Assembly: GCA_024036415.1 (NCBI GenBank)
Contig: JAMWET010003146.1
Coordinates: forward strand, 176,001 to 240,000
DNA length: 64,000 nucleotides
Source of the DNA: Prochilodus magdalenae
Lineage: Eukaryota; Chordata; Actinopteri; Characiformes; Prochilodontidae
Reading direction: 5' to 3'
Shown: positions 1 to 13,000 of the stretch, piece after piece
How positions within the stretch are numbered: the stretch's first letter is position 1
Layout of the letters: each line of letters opens with the position of its first letter
The notes under the pieces: generated by a model
The model's database searches: none
Told to the model about the DNA's origin: nothing
Seen by the model: the letters and a program-made list of their open reading frames with translations, nothing else
Program-made: the position numbers and the translations under genes

Positions 1-966
1 GGTCTGAATTTAGCCTAGCTGCTGCACCATTTAAGGTGGAATGAGAAAGTTTAAGCAAAAATCAGAGGCGCCTGTGTAGAACTGCCTTACCATTTAAGGT
101 GGAATAGAAAGATCAGCTTCATAAAACCAATAGCTCAGTCTATTTTGTCCTGCCTATGATAGCAAGTAGTTAGCAATGCAGCAGCAACAACAATAGTTGG
201 GTAACCCACAAGCCAACTAACACCAATACCATTAATTGGTGTGTCATTATTCGCTGTAACATTATCCAGTGCTGCTCAGATGCTATACCATCTAAACCCA
301 ACCTCCAGCCTGTCAACCAATCAGAGCTGCTGTTCCATTTTCATCCCCAAACCCCCAAAGTTCAAGGCTGCCCAGTATCGCTCGTCCAGCTGATGGGTTA
401 CTGCGACCCACATGACCATGGCTCACTCTTTATAACAATTACTGTGGCTTCTTCAGATGTATTGGATTTACATTAACCTGACCACCCCACGTTTATTAAA
501 GCCTTCTTCTGGGGAGAGAAAAATGGGCCCCGAGGGGCCAAACTGATACCCGAGCCACATTTCTCACCGCAATCAAGTCATGGTCATTTTTCATGATATG
601 GTACTTGAAGGCTGGCCAATGGTTTGGAGGAATGCCAGGCTGATATTGTGTCACGCTGGCTATGATATTGCTGAAGGTGATGTAGTAAAAGACTGATTAA
701 GACCCACATCCTTCATTTTGTATGACTGTTCTCCAACCTCTCTTTATCTTTTAAGCTGCCGATGTTGGCGGCAAACATCGATCTTCACCGGGAATGCCGT
801 CACGATGGGAACATTGCCATTTCTGTATGCCTCCACCAGTCCCATAGTGCACAAAACAGCGTGTGACTGCAGTACTGGAACTAAAGATGCTGATTTTATT
901 ACTGTGACTTTAAGGACATATGCAAATGAGCTCTGTTTTGATTGGGTGCCTTCTACTGTGGCTCTG
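1..966. other. Intergenic, no gene seen
   Basis: Two CCATTTAAGGTGGAA motifs at 27-41 and 90-104 are the only recognisable signals. Open frames here are short and lack codon structure. Confidence 0.6.
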
Positions 967-1310
967 TTAGAAGGCAGCCAGACTGCAAGTAGTGTCTCTC
1001 AGTCTCGGCAATGCAGTTGTAGAGGTCCCTAATGGAGTCCTGTGATAATCCATCCCATGCAGCTTCAATATCCTCACACAGTTCCTGCAGATGGTGCGGT
1101 ATAGGTGGAGTGACACCAGGCCTTCTGGACGTGTGACAAAGAACTGTTCATCTCGGTGCTGACCACGGTGCCTCCACCCATTCGTTGGTGGTCTCCAACG
1201 AGACAAAAGTGGGATTTGTCACTGAAGATGACCCGCTGCCATTCTGAGTTACTCCATGATGGTGTGGCACCACACCATCGCAGTCTATGGTGACGTGGTG
1301 TTAAGGACAG
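967..1310 (-). mobile_element. Tc1-like family 1 fragment
   Basis: The - strand shows the family-1 tail (GMDYHRTPLGTST in one frame, AAWDGL in another) and the shared junction reading CCAGAAGGCCTGGTGTCA on that strand. Terminal repeats are not preserved. Confidence 0.7.
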
Positions 1311-2474
1311 AACCAGGTTCCTACTTCATTAGTACACCTGGTGATCCACATAAGCGGCGTTAGAATATGCATTACATGTAGCCATTCTACAGTGACCCTT
1401 CCAGTTAGTAGCTCGAACATCCCACCGGAGACCATGGGCCTCATGCCTTTCCTGAAGCTGCGTAGCGGTAACAGTGCCATGCAGAGTTCACATGTGTAGT
1501 CGCAGCATCCATCACAGGCCCGTCTCCCTGCGCTAAAGTCGCTCCACACGTGTTTACGGTTAGAAAGAACAGGCTGGCTTTTGAGAGGTAAACAGGGAGG
1601 AGGATTCCCACGACTTGGGCCTTTTAAAGGCCCAAGCTCCAGAGCCGTGTTTACATGGACAAGAAGGGTGGCACCTCCAGACTGGCAGCTTCAAACCCAA
1701 ATAGCAACCCGGGATCTGAGAGCAGAGGCGGCGAGCGAGAAGCGATGATGTGTCCCGGTGTGGATACAGCTGTCCACAGATGCGCAAACACTGGGAGTGT
1801 TTGCCGAGCCGTTCGGGAGACGCCATATGGTCATGAGTGGCACCTCGGGGAAGACGGATAGGCGATATTTTCACCCTCCTGTTTAGCGAAGTGGGTGCTG
1901 GGAGCGAAGGAATGTGGTGGAAGTCTAAATAATCGAAGGCCTTTATCTTCACTGTCAGCTTTCCCAGCGAAAGGGTCTCAGCAAAGTCCGGCCAACTCTG
2001 TGGCACTGCTAACGCTGCCCAGTCTCCCTCAGCACCGCCAGCTCAGGGAAGTTTCAGACCACAGGGTTTACATGAACTTCATAATCCAGCCATAACCAGG
2101 TTTTCTGCACTCATCTGATTACGTGGTCATGTAAGCAGCAACACTCGGATTTCTTAGATAAGATCAAGACCCAGTAAGAGCTGGATGGTAGCTTAGTAAT
2201 CAGGTTCCTTAGGGCATGTATACACTTTACTCTGATTTCTTTCGGTCATATATGCTTGATGTTCTAGATAATGGACGTATGTTACTATGTTCAGTTACAG
2301 CGACTCAGTCTTTCAAAAACTAGCCGCTACATGAAGTTTAAGGCTTGGGTTAAGTTACATCTTACTCTGTGAGTTGATTGGCTGGTTGCAAAGCAGGAAT
2401 GTACATTTATGGCATTTAGTTGACGCTCTAAACCGGAGCTACTTACAAGGTTAGCCATATTATAGATAGGCCAA
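1311..2474. other. Intergenic, unassigned
   Basis: A 148-codon open frame on the - strand (1560-2006) has no recognisable domain and no splice context. I see nothing else. Confidence 0.5.
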
Positions 2475-2625
2475 TGTAGTGTTAGGAGTCTTACCCAAAG
2501 ACTCTTATTGGTGTAGCACAGCCTAGTCACCCAGACCAGTAATCGAAGCCCAGTCTCCCACATGGGACGGTTTCTTCTTGGTGGGTGATGGTGTTATCCA
2601 CTGCGCCATACCAACCAACCGTTAA
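2475..2625 (-). repeat. tRNA-derived SINE, same family as 48393
   Basis: The - strand has GGTATGGCGCAGTGGATAAC, then ATCACCCACC and GGGAGACTGGGCTTCGATTAC, then the AATAAGAGTCTTTGGGTAAG stretch. The 3' tail is missing. Confidence 0.7.
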
Positions 2626-2654
2626 TCAGAAATCTGATTAATACCCTAAGACCA

Positions 2655-2940
2655 AGATGAATGGTTTGTTCCAGAAGGCCTGGTGTCACTCCACCTCCAC
2701 CCCTACTGCACCATCTGCAGGAACAGTGTGGGAATATTCAAGCTGCATGGGATGGATTATCACAGGACCCCATTAGGAACCTCTATAACTCCATGCCTAG
2801 ACATCAGGCATGCTGCGTTAGCAAACATGGTGGCCCGACACCATACCGAGAGATTCTACTTTTGCATGTGTAGCATGTATCATCCTCCCCAATAGCACTG
2901 CAATCCTGCACTACCCTCTGGCTGCAGCTATTCATTTGTT
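2655..2940 (+). mobile_element. Tc1-like family 1 fragment (3' half)
   Basis: Starts at about CAGAAGGCCTGGTGTCACTCC and runs through LQEQCGNIQAAWDGLSQD to a 3' end resembling the family terminal repeat (CTGGCTGCAGCTATTC). Confidence 0.7.
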
Positions 2941-3546
2941 AATGTGTATATTACAGCTGGAAATTGGTGTAAAAAGTTTTTGTTTCACAAAAAAACAAAA
3001 GCATTAAAAGACGAGTGAAGTGCTAAGACAGCCGTCGTGAAGCGCCTCTACACTTAGGGCATCCCATAATTGACTCATGCGAGAAGAGCACAGCGCCATT
3101 TATGACATCTGGCTCCATCGGAGAAACGGAGCGCCAGCCTCACGGCGTAGTTGGTGTCCATCCCGTCATTCCGTGCACCTGTGAAGAGCGCCCTTCTGCG
3201 CGAAGCCTCGAGCGGTGATGAGGCAATCAATAGGGATTGTTTCGCAGCGGCGGGCCATATAGCCGCTGACATCTGCGCGGCATTAAGTGGGATATTGGTA
3301 TTCTAGCCAGTGCTTTCCTATCTGGAGCCCATCTGCTTGGCTTGGAGCACTGCCTCGGCCATCTCTCCACCTCTCCGTCTCTCCCTCTCTCTCTGAATTA
3401 CCATGTGTAAATAGCAGCACTAATGAGAGCGGGCTTCAGCTGACGCATTCAGTGGTCTTTGGGGAAAGGCGGAGTGGGTATTTGCCTTTTATGCTCATTT
3501 TGAATCCAATCAATGGGCTGTGAATACTGTATATTTGCCATTTATG

Positions 3547-4543
3547 TTGTAATATTTTATGAACCAGGGCCAAGTTCAGTCTGATGTTAGAAGAATGTAC
3601 ACAAGCCTTTGGTCAGTGTAGGGCTATTGGAGCTAGGTCATTAGTTTGGGCCCTAAATGCCAAAATTTGGCCAAAAACTGGCCAAGAATTGGCCAAATTT
3701 GCCAGTAAATAACCCCCACCTCTATCATTTCTGTTAGCACCCTTATGGGGTTTCTAATAGTATGTTAGCATTAAGCTAATGATGCTGTACATGAATGTTT
3801 TTGGGCCAGTTCAAGATTTCTTATATGTATACTTGAAGCTCATAACAAATTTTAATATATTTATTAATTTATATGTGGCATTTGTAATATTTGTTAGCTT
3901 ATTTTCTAAAATAAAAGTCCCTGTGCATTTTAAAATCTAGTTGGTGTACACATGGTACACATGTAATATTTTATGAACCAGGGCCAAGTTCAATCTGATG
4001 TTAGAAGAATGTACACAAGCCTTTGGTCAGGGGTCATGTAGGCCTATTGGAGCTAGGTCATTAGTTTGGGCCCTAAATGCCAAAATTTGGCCAAAAACTG
4101 GCCAAGAATTGGCCAAATTTGCCAGTAAATAACCCCCAACTCTATCATTTTTGTAAGCACCCTTATTGAGTTTCTAATAGTATGTTAGCATTAAGCTAAT
4201 GATGCTGTACATGAATGTTTTTGGGCCAATTCAAGATTTTTTTATATGTATATTTAAAGCTCACAACACATTTTAATATATTTATTAATTTGTATATGGC
4301 ATTTTTGCGGTGGCCACTATCAGTTAAGCCCTGCCATAGACAGGTGGCCATGGTTTCACCATGTTGTTTTTTCATATGAATAAATAGACTGATAGATGCA
4401 ATCCATATGTAATGTATGAATTAGTTTAGTAAATGATTTTCATATTTTCATAATATTTTTCCCTCAGTTGTAATATTTGTTAGCTCATTTTCTAAAATAA
4501 AAGTCCTTGCACATTTTAAAATCCAGTTGGTGTACACATGGTC
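3547..4543. repeat. Direct duplication with a 163-bp length difference
   Basis: 3547-3952 and 3962-4543 are copies (TGTAATATTTTATGAACCAGG start, GTTGGTGTACACATGG end). The second copy holds an extra segment at about 4306-4468 between GGCATTT and TGTAATATTTGTTAGC that the first lacks. Confidence 0.88.
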
Positions 4544-6709
4544 CATGGGTGGTACTGAATTTTCATGCTTGTCAATTTTTCTTTCAAAACAACCTGCTAG
4601 CCACCTAGCTAAAGCTGGTTTCATTTGTCCCTCATTTGTCCCATCATTCATATGTTGTATATATGTGTATTCTTAATGTTAGCCACTTTAACCACCTGTA
4701 CAGCCTACATAGTAATATAATGTGTTCAAAAGTAATAGCACAATATGGAATTAAAATAGGCTAATCTGCTAACAGGCTAACAACTAACAGGCTAACCATG
4801 TACCCCTTGGGAAATAATCATCCACAGTCTTTAAAGTTAGATCTTCACTGAAAAGGGATTACTTAGGATGTAATGGTACTGAGCTGAATGAGTATTCATT
4901 CATTAGCTTTAGCCACAGCTGCTATGAATTATGCTAAGTTTGGTGCTAGCAATGTTAACACAGACTAGCCTTTATGCTAACAGGGTTATTCACATGTGGA
5001 AGGGCTTAATTGCATTATATGTTGCTGTCTCCGATGAACACATGGCTGTTTCTGAGTCTGTGGTGAACAGAATTAGAGTTTTCATGAAATTACTGGGAAA
5101 TTACATTCTAAAAATGGCAGTATGGCTAATTGCAGCCCAGAGGACGAGCTTCCTAGTGGTTTCATTGGCACTGTGAAGCTCTATACCCCAGGTAAAAAGT
5201 AAACGTTAATGTACTAGAAATGCACTTTAATATCAGCACGTACATTTCTAGCACATTGTTGTACTTAATATGCACTTAATAGCTAGAACCACAAAATAAC
5301 TTTTTGCAAACAAGTAAAGTTTCGGGTACAGATTTATTTGTAACTTAGTTACAAGTTATTAAACTTATTAAACAGGATCACAAATGAGTTTTCCTTTACT
5401 GTACTGCATTTGTAGCACTCTGTTCATAAATATAGACTAGCCAAAACTAATTTACTATGGAAGTAATGAAAGTACAAAGTCGTCCTAATGGGAAACAAAT
5501 TACTTTAAAAAAAAACTACTTAATTACAGTAACTATTATTATCAGGTTTACTTCTAGGGTTAGCAGATCACTTGTTTATTAGGGGGTTTTATTAGGAATT
5601 TATTAGGAATAAAAAAGTAGTTTTTTTAAATACTGGCTATTAATCAAGGTATAAGAACTAATAACTGGATATACACTTTGATCAAACATGGTTGTGTCTT
5701 CTAAATAACCTTTTAAAATCCCGGGGTAGCAAAAAGCTACCTTTATTGTTGCTCAGTAAATGGAGGAGGTCCCAGGATGAAGGATGAAAATACACTGGAA
5801 TTATTATTATTATTAATCGTTATTTATTTTATACTATATAATATAGTATAGTATATATACATATACACTATCTCAACTCTGCAGAATCCTATTTAGTTAT
5901 TATTATTCAGTAGGACTACAGTGCAAACTGGTTTTGGCTGTTCCTGGGTTATACAAGGATGTACTGATAACTTGGACCCACCAGTCAGTGCTGGGGTTTA
6001 GTGGGTTTTAATGGATCTCTAAATCTTGTATAATCTGACACATCCATGAAAGTCTTTGACGCACTGATATCTGTTGCTCATATCCTTCAGGCCCTGGACT
6101 GTCAGTTCTTGGACCCCTGATATTGCCACTGCTTGCTCTATTGGAGTCTGTGGCTGTTCTCAGCCAGTAACTTTTCTCTTCACAGGACAGTAATTATTAG
6201 CGGTTTTATTTCCCAGTGATGAAAACCATTCAGGCATTGTTGCTGTCAGGAAGCAACCGCCAACAATTTCCACTCCCTATTCTTTCCTCACGTCGCTTGT
6301 TTGATACAAGCCAGTGACGGAGCAGGCCGGCCTTGCAAATCGTAACTTAAACAAAACCTCAAGCGTTTAAAAAGGCTCTTCCTCCCTCCTGAGAAAGTGC
6401 ATGTTGGTTATGACGCAGCTGGAGCACTCAGGTTCTCAAAGTTATCATCGCTGTACAGGAACAGGCTCGATAAAACACTCCCGGTCACACTGACACGAGC
6501 GCTGCTCTCAGAGCAGCCGACAAGCGTCCACCTCCTTCACACGCCAATCTCTTTCCAGTCAAAGGAGCCTTTGAAAGTCCTCACAGCTTAATGCTTTTCA
6601 CTGCACGTAAAATGGCACCTAGTCTAGACTCAGGCTGCCCTTACGGTGACCTGGGGGCAGCCACGTACTTGGTGTTGTGTTTTCTTGAAAGGAACATGGC
6701 AGCTAGTCC
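4544..6709. other. AT-rich intergenic DNA
   Basis: Long T- and A-rich stretches and a palindromic ATATAGTATAGTATATATAC patch near 5837-5870. No gene signal. Confidence 0.6.
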
Positions 6710-7550
6710 TGGCTGTGCTGTTGGGAAGGAGGATAAAGGTAACCAGGATCAATAACTGATGATGAATTTAGACTGATATGATCAATATTTATTGAGCTAC
6801 ACATACAGAAGTCTGTCTCTCAGTATGGCGTCACCCGCCATGTTTGCTAACACCACATCCCAGACGTCTCGGTATGGAGCTGTAGTGGTTCCTAGTGGTG
6901 TCCTGTGATAATACATCCCATGCAGCTTGAATATCCTCACACGGTTCCTACAGATGGTGCAGTAGGGGTAGAGGTGGAGTGACACCAGGCCTTGTGTGAC
7001 ATGTGACAACAAACCATTCATCTTGGCGCTGACCACAGTGCCTCCACCCAAGGTCGTCTCCACCAAGACTAAAGCGGGACTCGTCACTGAAGATGACCCG
7101 CTGAGTCACTCCATGACAGTCTGGCACGACACCATTGCAGTTTTTGGTGACGGTGACGTGGTGTTAAGGACAGTCGTTGTAACGGTCTGCATCTATGTAG
7201 TTCTGCGTGGTGTAGCCGTCTGCTAATGGTGCTGGCACTAACAGGATGACTCATGGAGGCATCACTGCTCGCTGAATGTCTGCGGTTGTGGCTGTTTGGT
7301 CACTCTGCACATGCCAGATAGTTCATTGCTTCCTTTCTCCGTCCCAGATCCTACACATCGCCGGGACGTGCCGCCTTCTAGCCAGTGCCGGCAACAGCGG
7401 GATATGGTTGCAGCCACTCAAGTAGAATGGCGCACCATACATCCTCAAGACCATCCCACTTTCCGGAGGCCTATGCTGTGACCCCTTTTGAACTTTGCCA
7501 AAGGGGCTGAGCGTTAAACTTGAACCATGAACATGTCTCATGATTTCAAA
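6710..7550 (-). mobile_element. Tc1-like family 1 copy, internally deleted
   Basis: From CTGTTGGGAAGGAGG (inner side of the family left end) to the decayed N-terminal part. The - strand again shows the GLVSLHLYPYCTICRN junction region. Both terminal repeats are eroded. Confidence 0.7.
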
Positions 7551-7611
7551 CCAGGTCGAACAGTCCGTGTAGCCCATAGTAAGCATTAGCCTAAGATTAT
7601 CTTATACAGCT

Positions 7612-7790
7612 TACATTGAGGAACCGGCTACAGGAGGGTCACCAGTTTGATTCCCTAACCCCATAAGGACTTAAGTGCTTGCAAGCAAGGCACCTAACCC
7701 CCAACTGCTCCATGGTGCTGAGGACTGGGCCACCCACCGCTCTGGGCAAGAGTGCTTCCTGCCCTTAACACGCTAAAACAGCCAGATAAA
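7612..7790 (+). repeat. SINE, second family
   Basis: B-box-like GGGTCACCAGTTTGATTCCC, then AGGCACCTAACCCCCAACTG and a CTGGGCAAGAGTGCTTCCTG end. Relatives at 20640 and 24610. Confidence 0.6.
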
Positions 7791-8224
7791 CAGTTTAGCT
7801 CCAAAAGCTAAGCCCTAGCACTGACTGAATAGTCTCCTCCTCCATTCTCAAGTCTCTGACTTGAATAACGGCATCTCCGGCAAACTGCGTAACGCCACTG
7901 CAGGGGGTTTTCAGCCAAAGCCGTCAGTGGGTGGTTGATTTGTTGCCATACACTGCATACTGTTCTAACAGCACCCAGAGCATTCGGATCAGCAATTACA
8001 TGCAGTGGGTGGTCCAGCCTGATTTCTACTGTACCCCTAATTACATTTACATTTATAGGAGGGCTAAGAAACCCCTGCCTTCTCTGATTTCACATCACGG
8101 CAGATAAGGGTTTCGTACTTGAGCACAAGTGTATTTTTAGAGCATGGTCACTTGCCATTGCTTTGATTCGCAGGTCAATTCCCAGGCATTCTTTTCCAAG
8201 ACAAAGGCCTTCATAGGCAACCCA

Positions 8225-8565
8225 GAAGGAATCAACCGACAGGAATGAAACTTGGTGGGTAGGTTTGACATGGTGAGACATGCCAATGATCCAAAGTTCA
8301 GCCGCGCATATGATTTAGGCAAGGACCGGTCTTATTTCTGTACCTGACTCACCCAACAGCCAAGGTTGCAGACATCCAGCGAGCAGTGATGCTCCATGAG
8401 TCATCCTGTTAGTGCCAGCACCATTGGTAGACGGCTACAGGACTACATGCACACAGACCGTTACGACGACTGCCCTTAACACCACGTCAACGTCACAAAA
8501 GACTGCACTGATGTCATAGCAGACTGTCATGGAGTAACTCCGAATGACAGCAGGTCATCAACATT
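8225..8565 (+). mobile_element. Tc1-like family 1 fragment (5' half)
   Basis: Begins with the family 5' region (AATGAAACTTGGTGGGTAGG), then ACATCCAGCGAGCAGTG and a degenerate STIGRRLQDY helix-turn-helix-linked segment. The 3' half is missing. Confidence 0.65.
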
Positions 8566-9574
8566 TCATGGCGTCACATCGCCGTCTGCCACTTGTTCAG
8601 TTTTCCAGACATGACACGCTCCTCCCTTTCCGTTTCCCATTGCATTGTGGGACAGTAGTGTCCATCATTAACATACTTCGACTGCTTCTAAGTGTGCACT
8701 GTGGTTTTTTGAATATACTCAACTTTGACATTCAGATTTTACAATATACTACATAACTCAAATACTAGGTAGTACCAAGTGCGCAACTGGGAAGCAGCAT
8801 GTGATGGTCATTACAGCTGGAGTGTCTCTGCCCTTCTTAGTAAATAAAGCTTACTAATAGATCGTTTATTGCTGACAAGAGGAAACTGGGGCCCAAAATT
8901 TGGTGTCAAAGAAGCCAAATAGAAAGTCCAGTGCAAACAAAACTGCACATACAGACGAAGCAGAAGACACAGGCCATAAATAAACAAGGCTAGGCACAAA
9001 AAAGTCAGAGTAGGCAGCAAACGGAAGGACAAAGGCCCCGCATGAATAAGAGCAAGTGTAGCATTGAGAGAACAATATTGGCTTTATGTGCTACTGATTG
9101 TCCTTAAGCTGATATTGGGCTGTTATGTCCAGCCAGCATGAGGTCAGCCCCAGCCGACAGAGGCAGAACACAGCCCTGATGGCGATTCTACCTGGGAGGT
9201 TTTATAGTCCTTCTGCTCAGAGGTGGGTGGTGTTTAGGTACTTGGCCCTGATAAAGCACCCTTGTTAATTAATAAAGAACCCATATTAAAACTAAAAGAG
9301 TTTCATGTATTATGTGAACATGATTGAAGTCCAGTTTACAACCCAGTTCTGAAATCCAAGTATCTGTGATGTCACCAGAACCAATGCATTTACATATCAC
9401 CTTCTATACTGTTAAATTACACACAATTCCTTTAGTAGTATGCTGCCACTTTTGCACTGCACTAATGGAATATGACTGGACTGGAGGTGCAACACAACCA
9501 GTAAAGTTTTGGCTTGTGGATAATGCCATGCTAAAGCTAGCTAAAGTTGGAAAGACTCCATTATAGGCTCCTTG

Positions 9575-10055
9575 TGTGTTTAAGGTGGTAGTAACACCAG
9601 GCTCCTGCAGATGGCGCTGCATGAGGATGCTGGGGCTATAAATACCTGCGGGGTCTGAGTGACGGGATCCATAGATTGGGAAGAGGTGATACAGTGCGGG
9701 GAATGTCTCGTTCCATGTGTGGGAAATGGCTCCAGAGCAGATGTTAATGACTGGCTAAAAGGAGTGACTGCATGTGGGCGTGGCCAAAGACCATACTGTG
9801 AAGGAAGTAGCTGAATCTGCAGGTGTATGGAAGTGTACAGTCATACGGGTCTACCAGCAGTGCTAAAATCCCAGTCTACAGGGAATTCTCCTCGGAATTG
9901 TGCCAGGGAAGGCTTCCACCAAATCTGGACTAACTGTGCAATTCTTTGATGCAAGAGTGGCTGAATATTGATGTGGCCTACATCCAGAAACTACTCCAGT
10001 CCACGTCCGATCCCAGCTGTTATTGGTGCTCCTAGAGATATTACATGCCATTAGG
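9575..10055 (+). mobile_element. Tc1-like family 2, internally deleted derivative
   Basis: Starts TTTAAGGTGGTAGTAACACC and reads TVKEVAESAGVWKCTVIRVYQQ (helix-turn-helix). After GGGAATTCTCCTCGGAA it passes directly into the C-terminal tail (ASTKSG...). The whole catalytic domain is missing. Confidence 0.75.
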
Positions 10056-13000
10056 TGCGTTTCAGTAATGGGTGACTCATTTTTTGCTTCATCACTTCAG
10101 AGAACGCAGTTACACTGTAGCACCCATATGCCGGCATGATGCAGGTGAAGCAAAGGTGGGTCCGACTCTTCTAGTGGGTTGGAATTTGGTATAACCCTGG
10201 TTAAGGCACCATCAGATAGGAAAGAATTACCTACAAGCTAGTGTAATTTTACAGGATTTGATTGCCAGAGATTCAGACTGACTAAGGCAAGATCAATGTA
10301 CGTCTTTGCATGCTAGTCTGAAACGGGATTGAGGTTGGATGGGCGTTTAGCATCTGGAAAAGCTACATGAATTCATGAGAGAGGCTGAAATAACCCGGAA
10401 AAGGTTACATCCTAATTTCAGTAATAACACTGGCAGGGATGGACACCCTGCTCTCGGATTTTCCTTGTTTTCCTGTTAGCCGTTAGCCTGTCTTGCGTCC
10501 CTTTAGCTCTTTTAGCTCTCACCAATGAGTAAAAGCCTGTCCGACATTCACTGTGGTCTGGTCACTTGCTTGGTCACTGTGGCACGATGTCCATGTTGGA
10601 AATGCTATGCTAGCTTCTTCTTACAGCTAGCTGAGGACCCATAGTTGTTGATGTGGTGCCGTAAAGAGGTGCGGATGTTCTCAAGAGGACACATTTCCGC
10701 TGCTCCAAAGTTACATAGCACTACTACAGCAAGCATTCCAGATCCGGAATGGCAATGACAAAGAGTCCATTCTCACTAAATTCTGACCAGTGCACCAGTC
10801 AAAAAGATATTGAGGCTCTTAATGTTGCTTTTATATAGAGGCTGAGTTCACTCTTCCTCGCTCAGTAGTCAGGAGAGATCTGCCTCCACAGGCTGTGGAA
10901 CTGAAGGGGTTACGAATAAACACACACATGGGAATCCCATTTTATTCATTATGCCCAGGAAAAGGCAAGAAAAAGGCCCAGTGCTGCCTGCGTACAGCTT
11001 CACACAGCCGACGGACAATAATACCCAGGCTGAGACGGGGAGGGGCATGCTGGGAGGGGGTGTGGCCTTGTCTAACCATGACCATTACATAACCAGAGTG
11101 GTGTTTTTTTCCCTGTATAATGGTGGCAGTGGATGGGCACTGATGCTAGAATAATTCCATGGCCACATGCCTCAGTCCATCTACCCCCCACCCCGAGGAG
11201 TGGAACACAGAGCTGCAGCCTGTCGCTGTGAGATGCTGTGGCGTGGCAGCGGGGCAAATGAATCTGTCAGGGTTGGAAGAAATCCTCATATCTGCAAGAA
11301 ATGATGAATCTACAAGACAAGAAGTGTGGAAAGGCATTGTTAAGGCTTAAATAAAGGGTCCAGTGAAGGCCTCTACTGTACACATTGCTATGAGGATTTG
11401 ATTGCATTAGGACACAAGAGCATTAGTGAGGTCGGGCAATGATGCTGGGTGAACGGTTCTGGATCACGCCAGGTAGTCCTAGAGGCATCAGATGAAGCTC
11501 TGTCACGTCAGAGAAGGCATTTTCACTGCTTCACAGCCCATTGCCTGGGGGCTTACTACCCAAGTAGCCAACACCTGGCATTGGGAATGGTGATTGGGAA
11601 TGATGCTCCAGAGTGTCCCGCTCTATTATCAGTGCTTTTCTATGGACGTAGTTGAACTTAGGTGGCGTAACCATTTGTCTATGCAGCCTACAGCAGCTAA
11701 ACCCTGCCCAGTCTTCTTAGAGACGGGCCCCCCTCTTTAGGGTGCCACAGCGGAGTGACTGAGTGCTGTTTCCTACAGCCCATGTGCAACAGGATCCCGT
11801 CCCTTAGGTGTGATGGCTTCAAGGCTGGCCGGTGATGTGAGCTGCCCCTATGGCAACTCCTTATGTGATTCTTTCTCAAATGCGAGATATGCCTGCCAAA
11901 CCATTGCAGTCAGTTCTACCGCCAGTTCAAAGTGTCGCTGGCAGCTTGATGCAATGCGGCTGGCAGGTCCTTGTGTCCGGCTACTGTCCAGGCGTCCTTG
12001 CTGCTGCCTCTTTTGTTGTCCTTGAGCTGAGCATCACCAGTCTTTTTCTTTTGCAGTCCTCACCGCCCATTCTTGCCAGGCTGCTACTTTCTTTGCAGTC
12101 TTGCCTGAAATGTGGGCTCCAGTCACCACTGTGGCATCGGATGTGGGTTAAATTCCACTTCTGACACCAATGTGGCATCGGATATGACCCATTAAATTTA
12201 ACAGCAACATGAAAAAGCACATAAGCTACAGCTATACTGTCCCACTTTTGACACCACTGTGGCATCGGATGTGGGTCAAATCCCGATTCTGACACCAATG
12301 TGGCATTGGCATAGAACAAGAAGGCGAGATTGTGATCCTATTGTAAGTAGTGCTCAACAAAGGTTTTAACTGAGAGATAACAACATGAGGCCCTTGTCCA
12401 GTAAGCCTGTGCCTACCGTGAGCTTGTGTTGCAAGGCCATGCCTCCCATAATCCTCAGAGGCAGCATGGCCACTAGCAGCTGCAATATTTAACATAATGT
12501 ATTTGCAGTATTTTATATTATGATATATTATACAACAGCTTACATAGACGTATTCAAGGACCTGCTTAAAAAAAAAAAAAAACAGGTCGCAGCTGTCAGA
12601 TGAAGGGTTTGGGTCAGCATTAGGTAGACCGAATGATGTTTAGGTGTGCAGAAAACAGGAAATGGTGGAAACAGAGGACAAAAGGTGATGCTCAGGTCAT
12701 GAGTTTAAGAGGAGCTGGAATTTGAGAGGAGTTGGCGTTGAGTGGAGGGTACCAAACAAATTTATAAAAGGAGAAAATAAAATGTGAAATGATTCAACAT
12801 AGAGACGGGTGAGGGTGATTGGAACCAGAGTTCTGCAACACAAGCCATTTTATTTACTATCCAGAACCAGTGGTGAACCTACACGTGTCCTCGGTCAAAG
12901 TTAGCCCGCAGAGTTTTTATATGTAGCGCCGACAGTGGTAAATCTTTGGGTTCCCAAAAAATGTAATGTTGTAAGCCAGAAAAAAGCCCTCAGTACTATC

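Noticed and set aside
1560..2006. 148-codon - strand frame as a gene
   Set aside because: No domain, signal or splice context, and codon usage is unconvincing.
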